A stretch of 64,000 bases of DNA from Sedimenticola hydrogenitrophicus. Lineage in GTDB: Bacteria > Pseudomonadota > Gammaproteobacteria > Chromatiales > Chromatiaceae. A program made the position numbers and the translations under genes. Location of the stretch: assembly GCF_029017505.1 (NCBI RefSeq), contig NZ_JAQGEI010000026.1:1-64000 (forward strand). The letters run 5' to 3'. Below are positions 7,721-16,135 of the stretch, one piece after another; positions within the stretch are counted from its first letter, which is position 1; each line of letters starts with the position of its first letter. Under the pieces are notes generated by a model, which searched no databases, was not told where the DNA came from, and worked only from the letters and a program-made list of their open reading frames with translations.

Positions 7721-10261
7721 ATGCCATCATGCAACCAAACCGTCGAAGCACTGTGTGAACTCATTCAAACGGGCGATGAAGCGGATCGCTGCCATGCCAT
7801 ACGCGCACTGGGCGCTTTGAAGGCGGAGAGCGCCGTCACACAGCTCATCCCCTATCTGCGGAATGAAGATATCGATGTCTGTGTCGATACGGCGGACGCG
7901 CTGGGTAAGATCGGCTCGGCGGTCGCGGTTCCCGACTTGGTTGAAGCCCTGAACAATGAGACGGACGGCGAAATCTGTGCGTCGATAGCGGAGGCGGTCG
8001 GCCATATCGGTGGAGAAGCTGCCATCCAGGCGTTACATCGAGTCATGAACCAGCGCCCGGTGGGGATGGAGTGGGAGAGTGACTGGGATCCCTGGTGGAA
8101 TGTGCAACTGGAAGCGGTAAAGGCACTGGGCAGATTGCGGGCGGAGTCCGTCGTCGATGACCTGGAAAGAATTCTTGACGACGAGAACGAGCAGGATATC
8201 GAGAATGAAATCCTGCGTGCCCTGGCACAGATCCCAAATCGCGGGGTCGAAACGCTGATCGCCCGCCTGCAGAACAGCGAACGCCGCCCACAATCCCGTT
8301 ATCGCGCCGCCCGGGCACTGCGATATGCCGAGCCCGATCAGGCGGTCAAGGCGTTGGGCCGGGCGCTGCAGGACAGTGAACCTGAGGTAAGGGCCGAGGC
8401 GGCCGAATCCCTGGCGGCGCTCCATGCTACCCACTACCTGCGGGCACTGCTGCTGATGCTGCGTGACCCCGAGGAACGGGTCCGGGATGCCGCGATCAGG
8501 TCAGTCTTGCAATTGAGTGGAACGGGCTCCGCCGTCGACGGGCTCCAGGAGGCCCTGCTTCCCCTGCTGCGTGATCCCAGCAGTCAGGTGCGGCGCACCT
8601 TGATGAACGCATTGATTCCCGTGGCCGGTGTCAATCCGTTGTCCGCACGGAACCTGGAGGCGGTCAGCGACAGCCTGATGGATGGCAGCGTGGAGACGGC
8701 CTCCGCGGCCGCTTCACTTCTGGGACACAATTGCGACACGGCGGTCGAGCCGACACTGCTGGTCATATTGCAGAATCGCGCGGGCCATCCGATGGTACGC
8801 CGCGAGGCGGCCCTGGCACTCGGCCGCATGGGATGCCTGACCGGGGAGACCGTTGAAATCCTCACCCAGTGCATCGGCGACCGGCAGCAACCCGTTCGGC
8901 TGGCGGCGCTCGCCGCCCTGATGGAGCTGGATAAAAACAGCGTATTATCCTCTGCTGAAGCGGAAGCGCATCCCCGTCCCCTGGAAATCATCATCTCCGC
9001 CGTCAGGGGCGAGATCACCCTCGCTCCGGATCGCCAGGAGATCCTTGAGAAACTGCAACAGACAGCCACCGCGGATGCCGACAGCCCCGCCCTGGAGAAT
9101 CCACACAACGACGACGAGGCGGTGGACGCCGATCCACTGCGAGTGCCCGCGGATTACAATCCAGATGCGCATGCAATCGAAATTTCGACAGAAGACTCGG
9201 CAGCTCTGGAGGTGACGCAGGAGGTAACACCGGAGCCGCTCCCTGAAGTGCTGGCCGATTATATTCAGCCGCCCTCATCGACAGCCAACCTGCAACTGCC
9301 GGAAAAGGCTGGCCGTATTGTCCAGGCCGGGGAAGTGAGGCAGGCGATCTCCACCCTGGACGCCATTGCCATGGACAATGTGGAAGTCACCCTGGGGATA
9401 TCCGAGCCCGCGACGGAAACTGAAGCGGATGAAGAGACGCAGGAATTCATGGAGGTAGTGGATGAAAACATCAATACCATGAAACGCCTTCGCTCACAGC
9501 GGAACATTACACCGGAGCAGGATGTACGCCGCCTGGGGGCACGCATTCTCGCGGACAGCCATAGCAGCGATGCCGTCTCCGCACTTGTACAGGCTTTGAG
9601 TGACGACGATAGTCTGCTGCGACGCGAAGCGGCCGATGCCATCGGCCTGATCGGCAGACGCAATCCCGCCACGCCGGGATTGATGGATGCAGTGGGCATT
9701 TTGATCACCCAATTAACCGTCGGTGATATGGAACAACGGGTCACCTGCGCCCGTGCCCTGGGCAACCTGGGCAACCGCGTCGCGCTCGCTCCGTTGATCG
9801 CAACCTTGCATGATGAAGATGCCAACGTACAGATTCAGGCGATCGGCGCCTTGGCACAACTGGCTGTGCATGGAGCCGATCCAGACGAGGCGGATCATAT
9901 GGTCATCCGCAACATTCCACCCCTCGCCGTGGCCAGGGAGTTATTGGAAAAACTGGACAGTCCGGAAATGGCGGTTCGTTTGGCGGCATCACGCGCGCTG
10001 GGACCGCTTGTCGACAAAGCGTCTGACAAGACCTTTTCTAAAACAGCGGCGGCCAAAATAATCGACAGCGTGGCCAACTGGTCTGGCGAGGAGGCGCGGC
10101 CCATCGGCCAGGCGCTGCAGCTATTCGACTTTGATTTTTGTGCCGACCGGCTCCTGTGCCAGCTGAAATGTGCCGACAGCAGCCTCAAGCGCAGCGTCTA
10201 CATCGAGATACTGGAAACATTATTGAATACAAACCCTCAGCAGCCCCAGCAGGCTGCCTGA
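7721..10261 (+). CDS. HEAT-repeat protein (PBS-lyase type)
   Basis: This 846-aa soluble protein has no signal peptide. Residues about 1-410 and 575-840 consist of HEAT/armadillo repeats of the PBS-lyase type, with recurring RRxAAxALG-like helices. An acidic, low-complexity linker (about 435-575, rich in Glu, Asp, Ala and Pro) separates the blocks. HEAT arrays are protein-interaction scaffolds; the PBS-lyase subtype is named after bilin lyases such as CpcE/F, which handle an open-chain tetrapyrrole. It is the first gene after the plus-strand sigma-54-type promoter and is followed 32 bp later by the cupredoxin-like gene. A scaffold or maturation role in the oxidase system is inferred; I see no catalytic residues. 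Confidence 0.85.
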   Translation: MPSCNQTVEALCELIQTGDEADRCHAIRALGALKAESAVTQLIPYLRNEDIDVCVDTADALGKIGSAVAVPDLVEALNNETDGEICASIAEAVGHIGGEAAIQALHRVMNQRPVGMEWESDWDPWWNVQLEAVKALGRLRAESVVDDLERILDDENEQDIENEILRALAQIPNRGVETLIARLQNSERRPQSRYRAARALRYAEPDQAVKALGRALQDSEPEVRAEAAESLAALHATHYLRALLLMLRDPEERVRDAAIRSVLQLSGTGSAVDGLQEALLPLLRDPSSQVRRTLMNALIPVAGVNPLSARNLEAVSDSLMDGSVETASAAASLLGHNCDTAVEPTLLVILQNRAGHPMVRREAALALGRMGCLTGETVEILTQCIGDRQQPVRLAALAALMELDKNSVLSSAEAEAHPRPLEIIISAVRGEITLAPDRQEILEKLQQTATADADSPALENPHNDDEAVDADPLRVPADYNPDAHAIEISTEDSAALEVTQEVTPEPLPEVLADYIQPPSSTANLQLPEKAGRIVQAGEVRQAISTLDAIAMDNVEVTLGISEPATETEADEETQEFMEVVDENINTMKRLRSQRNITPEQDVRRLGARILADSHSSDAVSALVQALSDDDSLLRREAADAIGLIGRRNPATPGLMDAVGILITQLTVGDMEQRVTCARALGNLGNRVALAPLIATLHDEDANVQIQAIGALAQLAVHGADPDEADHMVIRNIPPLAVARELLEKLDSPEMAVRLAASRALGPLVDKASDKTFSKTAAAKIIDSVANWSGEEARPIGQALQLFDFDFCADRLLCQLKCADSSLKRSVYIEILETLLNTNPQQPQQAA

Positions 10262-10293
10262 CGCTAACGGTCATTACGATCAGGAGAATCCGT

Positions 10294-11037
10294 ATGAAGA
10301 AGTTATTACTTTCCCTCAGTGTCGCCACCCTCTGCACACTCCCGCTGGCGGCCCAGTCCGCGGCCTACAAGGAGGCTGCGGTCAGCGGCGGCGGCAGCAT
10401 CACCGGCAAGGTCAAGTTTGCCGGCAAGGATGAGTCGGCCAAGAGCTACACCATATCCAAGGATAACGATGTCTGCGGCAACGGCAGCCGCGAAATCGAT
10501 TTCGTGCGGGTAAAGGATGGCCATCTGTTGGACAGCGTGGTCTACCTGGATAAAGTGAAAGAGGGTAAGGCCTTCCCGGCGGAGGTTGCCGACGCCACGG
10601 TCACCCAGAAGGGGTGTGAATTCAGCCCGTTTCTTCAGGTGATGCGTAACGAAAATAATCTGGTGGCGGTGAATAAGGACCCGGTCCTGCACAACATCCA
10701 TACCTATGAGTTGCTCACCGGCTCCTACACCGGCCCGAAAAAGACCCAGAGCAATGTCAGCCAGCCCGAACCCAACACCGTCACCAAGCAGGTGGCACTG
10801 AAAAAAGGGCCGGCGATGAAGATCGAGTGCGATGCGCATGATTTCATGCACGGCTTTGTGTTTGTCGCCCAGAACCCCTACTTCGCCGTGGTCCAGGAGG
10901 ATGGCTCTTTCACCATCGACAACGTACCGCCCGGTAAATACACCATCAAGGCGTGGCACGGCCTGCTGAAAAACCAGAAAGGCACCGTCGAAGTAGCGGC
11001 CAATGGCACCGCAACCGTTGACTTCACGTTCAAATAA
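10294..11037 (+). CDS. Exported cupredoxin-like protein with carboxypeptidase-regulatory-type C-terminus
   Basis: This 247-aa protein starts at ATG 10294 behind AGGAGA; a longer frame upstream would lack a proper signal peptide. Residues 1-24 are a classical signal peptide (MKKLLLSLS... AQSAA). The middle shows a cupredoxin-like beta pattern with HNIHTYE (about 130-136) and a late IECDAHDFMHGFVFV motif whose Cys, His and Met could form a copper site. The C-terminal part (DGSFTIDNVPPGKYTIKAWH) resembles carboxypeptidase regulatory-like domains, a combination seen in proteins annotated as methylamine-utilisation or plastocyanin-like. The TAA is directly followed by the ATG of the next small gene. 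It may be a periplasmic copper electron carrier; metal binding is inferred. Confidence 0.82.
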   Translation: MKKLLLSLSVATLCTLPLAAQSAAYKEAAVSGGGSITGKVKFAGKDESAKSYTISKDNDVCGNGSREIDFVRVKDGHLLDSVVYLDKVKEGKAFPAEVADATVTQKGCEFSPFLQVMRNENNLVAVNKDPVLHNIHTYELLTGSYTGPKKTQSNVSQPEPNTVTKQVALKKGPAMKIECDAHDFMHGFVFVAQNPYFAVVQEDGSFTIDNVPPGKYTIKAWHGLLKNQKGTVEVAANGTATVDFTFK

Positions 11038-11157
11038 ATGAGCGACACGCGGAAACAGAAATGGTACCCCACCCCGCTGGATTACCTGGCCATGGTGGGG
11101 GCGGCCATCAATGCCGTGGTGATTGCCACCATCATCGGTTACTGGCTTCTGCAATAA
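11038..11157 (+). CDS. Tiny membrane protein coupled to the cupredoxin-like gene
   Basis: This 39-aa protein starts immediately after the upstream stop codon (TAAATG). It has a basic, Trp/Pro-containing N-terminus (residues 1-16) and one helix (about 17-38, LAMVGAAINAVVIATIIGYWLL). The arrangement suggests a membrane partner for the exported protein or a third small subunit of the respiratory system. No family was recognised. Confidence 0.68.
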   Translation: MSDTRKQKWYPTPLDYLAMVGAAINAVVIATIIGYWLLQ

Positions 11158-11221
11158 CCACAGTTTGTAGTTTGGTATGCATTCCCACGCGGAGCGCGGG
11201 AACGAGAAAACGGACAGACCC

Positions 11222-11364
11222 AACTGGAACTTACTTAAGGCGAATTGCAGGATTTTCGTCATCCCGGCGCAGGCCGGGACCCAGACTGCTTAATGGTGGC
11301 GGTATTCCTGGATTCCGGCCTGCGCCGGAATGACGGTGGTTCTTGGCTTACTTAAGTGCCATTC
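11222..11364. mobile_element. Family A MITE with 11-bp target duplication
   Basis: A 143-bp non-coding element with ends AACTGGAACTTACTTAAG and its near-complement ending GTGCCATTC. It is flanked on both sides by an exact 11-bp repeat, CGGACAGACCC (11211-11221 and 11365-11375), the signature of transposition. The interior has strong GC hairpins. It is related to the elements at 1185-1304 and 41013-41215. Confidence 0.82.
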
Positions 11365-11412
11365 CGGACAGACCCGGTTTATCCGTAGGTGATCTTTAAT
11401 CGATTAGCCGCA

Positions 11413-11434
11413 GTTGTCGAACGATAGCGACAAC
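11413..11434. promoter_or_regulatory. Palindrome upstream of the UspA/PCP_red gene
   Basis: GTTGTCG-N8-CGACAAC is a perfect 7-bp inverted repeat 33 bp before the ATG at 11467. It has no T-run, so an operator is more likely than a terminator. No binding protein can be assigned. Confidence 0.4.
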
Positions 11435-11466
11435 ACCGCCTTGCCCTGAATCCCGGAGCGATCCCG

Positions 11467-13746
11467 ATGAACACACAGCCACAGCCACGTGATGACACCC
11501 CCCAGCCGCTGACGGCTTACAAAGCCATTCTGCTGGCCGTGGACTCATCGGATCACAGTAACCGCGCCACCCGGGAGGCGGTGGATCTGGCCTGCCGGTT
11601 CGGCAGCCGGCTGACTTCCGCTCACGTCTACGCCGCCAAACTGCATGACCTGCGCTTTCGGCAGATGGAGGGTGGTCTCCCGGACCAGTTCCGGGAAGAA
11701 CAGGAGCTGGAGCGGCAGCGCGACGTGCACGACTCGCTGATCACCAAGGGACTCTCCATCATCACCGACTCCTACCTGGATCAGGTGGACCGACAGGCGG
11801 CAGCTTCACAACTGACCATTCAACGGCGCTCGCTGGAGGGAAAAAACTATCGTGAGCTGGCCAGGGAGACCAACTGCGGCCGTTACGACCTGCTGGTGAT
11901 GGGCGCCCTCGGCCTGGGAGCGGTCAAGGGCAGTCGCCTGGGCACGGTGTGCCAGCGGGTGTCGCGGCGCAGCCGGATTGACACATTGATTGTCAAGCAA
12001 CCGGAACGCACCCTCGGCGACGGTCCCATTGTGGTGGGCATCGACGGCTCGCCCAAATCCTATGGCGGCCTGTTGACCGCGCTTTCGCTTGCCGGCACCT
12101 GGCATGTCCCGGTCAAGGTGATTTCCGCTTTTGACCCCTATTATCACTACGTCGCCTTTAACCGCATTGCCGGAGTGCTCTCGGAAGAGGCGGGAAAAGT
12201 ATTCCGCTTTCAGGAGCAGGAGAAGCTGCACGAGGAGATCATCGACTCCGGCCTGGCCAAAATCTACCAGGGTCACCTGGCCGTGGCCCAGGAGATCGCC
12301 AGGGATTACGGCATGGAGGTCGAGACCGTGCTGCTGGATGGCAAACCCCACGAGGTGATGCTGCGCTATCTGCAGGAGACCAACCCCTCGCTGCTGATTC
12401 TCGGCACCACCGGCATTCATGCCGACGACGAACTGGACATCGGCGGCAATACCGAATATCTGCTCAATGACGCCCCCTGCGCGGTACTGCTCAGCCAGCA
12501 GACCTACACACCCCGGATCGACCGGCTGGCCGAGGTCACCACCTCCTGGACCCATGAGGCCGAACAGCGCATGGAGCGGGTACCCTCCTTTGTCCGGCCC
12601 ATGGCGAGGATGGCCATTCTGCGCTATGCCCAGGAGCAGGGGCATACCGTCATTACCGAAAGCATTGTCGAAGAGGCCACCGCGCAACTGATGCCCAACC
12701 ACGCCGAGCAGGCGATGGAGGAGATTGTCGAGGCCTATGACAGCGGCAAACTCAAGCAAAAACCGACCGCTGAACAGGCCATGCGCTGGAGCGACGAGGC
12801 CACCCGTCTGCTGCTCACGGTCAAGGATCTCAGTCTGCGCGGCAATCTCAGTATGCGGGCGGAGAAGCGCGCCCGCGGCGAGGGCACGCGCCAGGTCGAG
12901 GCCACCCATATCCGTCATTTTCTTGAGAATCAACCTGAGCAACAACCCGTTTCCGGAAATGAAGCCGTTGCCGCTCCTGGGCATCCCTGCCCCCGCGGCA
13001 TTAGTGAATCCGTTCACGCCGCCGCCCCGGATCATTCACCCGCCGGCGATATGACCTGGCAAACCGCCGCCCTGGCACGCCTGATGCGCGTACCCGCGGG
13101 TTTCATGCGCGACAGCTCGAAGCAGCGTATCGAGGCGTATGCACGCCAGCAAGGCACGGGCGAGATCACCCTGGCCGTGGCCGAGGCGGGGCTGGCCGAG
13201 GCGCGTTCCGCGATGATGGAGATGAACGTGGCTGAGGGGAGACCACGGGGGGAGAAACCACAAGGGGATAAGCCAAGCGCCTGCCCCTTCGCCGGCGCCG
13301 GCGCCAATACCCAGCCTGGCCGGGACGCTGCTCCGGCGGCAGCCGCCAAACCGGACGTCTTGGAGTGGACCGCGGAGGCACGCGCCATGCTCGGCGGCGT
13401 ACCGGTGGGATTCTGCCGCGACATGTCGGTCAACGCCGCCGAATCCATCGCCCGGCATAACGGGGTGCGGATCATCGATGCCGCCTTCATCTCCCTGGTG
13501 CTGGAGACGATCAAGAACGGCTCGGAATCGGCCGGTACCAGCATGACCTGGAGTGCGGAGGCCGAACAGCGCCTCAGCCGGGTGCCGGATTTCGTGCGCG
13601 GCATGCTGGTACGCGAAATCGAGGATTGGGCCGGGCGCCAAGGCAAGACCACCATCGATCGGGAGGCGGTGGAAGTGGTCAGGGCACAGTGGCAGGAGCG
13701 CGGCGCCTTCCATCTCGACCCGGCCGACCCGCGCAACAGTGGGTGA
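11467..13746 (+). CDS. Double UspA protein with five tandem PCP_red-like domains
   Basis: This 759-aa cytoplasmic protein starts with two universal-stress-protein domains (residues about 18-178 and 187-345), each with nucleotide-binding-like motifs. Five copies of a roughly 50-residue unit follow (about 360-410, 441-487, 529-577, 633-683, 693-742). The unit pattern is W-x2-EA-x3-L-x2-VP-x-F-x-R, then a basic/acidic helix, then an IT-type strand. This matches PCP_red, the C-terminal domain of the BchB/ChlB subunit of dark protochlorophyllide reductase, which helps hold the tetrapyrrole. Residues about 502-521 are encoded by a REP-like insertion also present in the hemY-like gene. GGAG precedes the ATG. 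A role in binding or delivering porphyrin is inferred; the same domain recurs in the radical SAM protein downstream. Confidence 0.85.
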   Translation: MNTQPQPRDDTPQPLTAYKAILLAVDSSDHSNRATREAVDLACRFGSRLTSAHVYAAKLHDLRFRQMEGGLPDQFREEQELERQRDVHDSLITKGLSIITDSYLDQVDRQAAASQLTIQRRSLEGKNYRELARETNCGRYDLLVMGALGLGAVKGSRLGTVCQRVSRRSRIDTLIVKQPERTLGDGPIVVGIDGSPKSYGGLLTALSLAGTWHVPVKVISAFDPYYHYVAFNRIAGVLSEEAGKVFRFQEQEKLHEEIIDSGLAKIYQGHLAVAQEIARDYGMEVETVLLDGKPHEVMLRYLQETNPSLLILGTTGIHADDELDIGGNTEYLLNDAPCAVLLSQQTYTPRIDRLAEVTTSWTHEAEQRMERVPSFVRPMARMAILRYAQEQGHTVITESIVEEATAQLMPNHAEQAMEEIVEAYDSGKLKQKPTAEQAMRWSDEATRLLLTVKDLSLRGNLSMRAEKRARGEGTRQVEATHIRHFLENQPEQQPVSGNEAVAAPGHPCPRGISESVHAAAPDHSPAGDMTWQTAALARLMRVPAGFMRDSSKQRIEAYARQQGTGEITLAVAEAGLAEARSAMMEMNVAEGRPRGEKPQGDKPSACPFAGAGANTQPGRDAAPAAAAKPDVLEWTAEARAMLGGVPVGFCRDMSVNAAESIARHNGVRIIDAAFISLVLETIKNGSESAGTSMTWSAEAEQRLSRVPDFVRGMLVREIEDWAGRQGKTTIDREAVEVVRAQWQERGAFHLDPADPRNSG
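12970..13028. repeat. In-frame REP-like insertion, copy 1
   Basis: A 59-bp segment inside the UspA/PCP_red gene is about 88 percent identical to 16919-16977 in the unrelated hemY-like gene, in the same reading frame (AAPG-PCP-GISES). It contains the small dyad GTGAATCCGTTCAC. It lies in an inter-domain linker, which explains why it is tolerated. Confidence 0.8.
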
Positions 13747-13765
13747 TTATCTTGTATAACCGCAT

Positions 13766-13973
13766 CGTAACTACTCACGGGCTGATTGGCCTAACTTGCC
13801 GGCCTCACGTGATGGCTTATCTCCTCGAATCCGGCCCCATTTTCAGCGCCTGCCCAAACTCGCTTCGCTCAGACAAGGGCAGGCTTGAATCTGAAAAAGG
13901 GGCCGGATCCAAGGCGCCATCAAGATCGGCCAACAAGCCAGGCCAATCACTTACAGGCCAGGTGAGTAGTTGC
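13766..13973. mobile_element. Family B MITE, copy 2
   Basis: CGTAACTACTCAC at the left and GTGAGTAGTTGC at the right bound a 208-bp palindromic element. It is an inverted relative of 7445-7653 and sits between the UspA/PCP_red gene and the radical SAM gene, inside the presumed transcription unit. It could terminate, attenuate or process the transcript. Confidence 0.75.
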
Positions 13974-14003
13974 ACCTTGTCGCATACGTTGGGTTAAACG
14001 CGC

Positions 14004-16127
14004 ATGCATGATCTTTACCTGATCGCCATCAACCTGACCCGGCGTTGCAATCTGGCCTGCGAGCATTGCTATATGGATGCCGATGGCCGCGCCAGCGCCG
14101 CCGGCGAGCTCGGCACCGCCGAGGTGACGCAACTGCTCGACGAGATTGCCGCGCGCGGCACCGAGACCATGGTGGTGCTGACCGGCGGCGAACCGCTGCT
14201 AAGACGCGACCTGGAACGGCTGGTGAGCCATGGGAGCCAACTGGGACTGGCCATGGTGGTGGGCACCAACGGGGTGTTGCTGAACGAATCCCGGGTGGTA
14301 TCACTGAAACGGGCCGGCGTCATGGGCATCGGCATCAGTCTCGATTCACTGGAGCCTGACAGCCACGACCGCTTCCGCGGCTGTAACGGCAGTTGGGAAA
14401 AGACCCTGGCCGGAATGGATTTCTGCCGCCGGCATCAGCTACCGTTTCAGGTCCATTTCTCGGTCACCGACCGGAATGCCCATGAGGTGCGGTCGATGAT
14501 CGATTTCACCCGGGCGGCCGGCGCCCATGTGTTGAACATCTTCTTCCTGGTCTGCACCGGGCGCGGCGAGTCCATGTCCGATATCTCTCCGGCCCGCTAC
14601 GAAGCGGTGCTGAACGAACTGGTCGAGGCCCAGGCCAACACCCCCGAACTGCTGATCCGCGCCCGTTGCGCCCCCCATTTCAAGCGGGTGGCCTATGAGC
14701 GCGATCCAGACTCCCCCTTGACACGGGCCCAGGGCTACGAGGGGGGCGGTTGCCTGGCCGGCATCCATTACTGCCGCATCACCCCGGAGGGGGCGGTGAC
14801 CGCCTGCCCCTATATCCCGGATGAGCAGGGCAATATCCGCCAGGAGAGTTTCTGGCGGATCTGGGATCACGCACCGCAGATGCAATCGCTGCGCCAGCCC
14901 ACGCTGACCGGCAAATGCGGCAAATGCGAATACCGCAAACTCTGCGGCGGCTGCCGCGCCCGGCCGCTGGGTATCGCCCGCGCGGCGGAACCGATAGCGT
15001 TACCGTCCGATGCGACGGAGTACCACCTCCTCACCACCGAGCGGCTCGGACATGGCGAGGCCTTGATGCGGGCCGATCCCTGGTGCGGGCACTACCCGAC
15101 CGGCAAGCCGCTGATAGAACCCCTGAACGAGAGCGGGCCTACCACCATAAGCTGGTCTCCCGAGGCGGAACAGCGCCTGGCCCGGGTCCCCGGTTTTTTG
15201 CGCAAGATGGTGCGCAAGCGGGCCGAGGCCCATGCCGTGGAACAGGGGGAATCGCAGGTCACGGTGGCGCACATGAGCGCCCTGGCGGCCAAACGGTTTG
15301 GCGACAACATGCCCGCACGGCCAACCGCTTCCGGGGATCAGGCTACTCCTGGGAATCAGGCCTCAGGGGAGATCCCCCCGGAGTCGCCGGTACGGCGGTT
15401 GGCCTGGACCGCCGAGGCGACGGAGTATCTGCAACAAACCCCCACCTTTCTGCGCGAGGGGGTGTTTGCCGTGGCGGAGGATGTCGCCCGCCAGGAGGGC
15501 CGGCTTGAGGTCAACATCAACCTGCTGCGGCGCCTGGAAGCGGAAGACGATCCGGCGCGCAAGCTGTTCTGGGAGGATCAGGCGGAGGAACTGCTGGAGG
15601 TGGTGCTGGCCGGCCGCGCCCCGCAGGTGGCGCTGTTCGTTCGACCCAGTATGGAGGCGGCCGCCGAACGGGAGGCCAAACGCCGCGATTCGATCGTGGT
15701 CAGCGAGGCCGACGTGGCCGTGGTGATCGCCACCGACATGGCCGGCGTAGAGTGGGACGCGGATGCCCTGGCGCGGGTCGAATCGGCACCGGATTTCGTC
15801 CGTGGCGGGATCAAGAAGGCGGCCGAGTTCGGCGCCCGCCGCGAGGGGCTAAGCCGGATCACCGCCGAGGATCTGACCCGATTCCGCAACCGGGCGATGA
15901 TGCGCGCGGTGCGCCGCATGAAGGGCTTCGGCATGGCCGACCTCGACTTCGACGCCTTCGCCATCGCCCGGGAGCGGGTACCCCGGCTCAAGGGGAATGA
16001 ACAGGCCGTGAAGCGCTTCCAACAGATCCGCTCCTATGTCGAATCGAAACAGGCGCCCGATGGCGGTGGCCTGGGGCTGCTGGACCGTGATCTGCTGGAG
16101 CGGATGCGGGCCGAGCTGAGACGCTGA
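14004..16127 (+). CDS. NirJ/AhbD-like radical SAM protein with four C-terminal PCP_red-like domains
   Basis: This 707-aa protein carries the radical SAM cluster motif CNLACEHC (C15, C19, C22) and a TGGEPLL motif. Residues about 245-330 hold a second cysteine set (GGCLAG, YC, AC, KCGKC, LCGGC) typical of SPASM-type auxiliary clusters. The core (about 1-375) is most like haem-pathway enzymes NirJ (haem d1) and AhbC/AhbD (alternative haem), which are normally about 400 aa. The extra 330 residues contain four PCP_red-like units (about 383-430, 468-513, 522-575, 582-632). No good ribosome binding site precedes the ATG. The hemY-like gene follows 8 bp later. Modification of a haem or porphyrin side chain is the best inference; the exact reaction is unknown. 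Confidence 0.83.
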   Translation: MHDLYLIAINLTRRCNLACEHCYMDADGRASAAGELGTAEVTQLLDEIAARGTETMVVLTGGEPLLRRDLERLVSHGSQLGLAMVVGTNGVLLNESRVVSLKRAGVMGIGISLDSLEPDSHDRFRGCNGSWEKTLAGMDFCRRHQLPFQVHFSVTDRNAHEVRSMIDFTRAAGAHVLNIFFLVCTGRGESMSDISPARYEAVLNELVEAQANTPELLIRARCAPHFKRVAYERDPDSPLTRAQGYEGGGCLAGIHYCRITPEGAVTACPYIPDEQGNIRQESFWRIWDHAPQMQSLRQPTLTGKCGKCEYRKLCGGCRARPLGIARAAEPIALPSDATEYHLLTTERLGHGEALMRADPWCGHYPTGKPLIEPLNESGPTTISWSPEAEQRLARVPGFLRKMVRKRAEAHAVEQGESQVTVAHMSALAAKRFGDNMPARPTASGDQATPGNQASGEIPPESPVRRLAWTAEATEYLQQTPTFLREGVFAVAEDVARQEGRLEVNINLLRRLEAEDDPARKLFWEDQAEELLEVVLAGRAPQVALFVRPSMEAAAEREAKRRDSIVVSEADVAVVIATDMAGVEWDADALARVESAPDFVRGGIKKAAEFGARREGLSRITAEDLTRFRNRAMMRAVRRMKGFGMADLDFDAFAIARERVPRLKGNEQAVKRFQQIRSYVESKQAPDGGGLGLLDRDLLERMRAELRR

Positions 16128-16135
16128 GGAAAATC

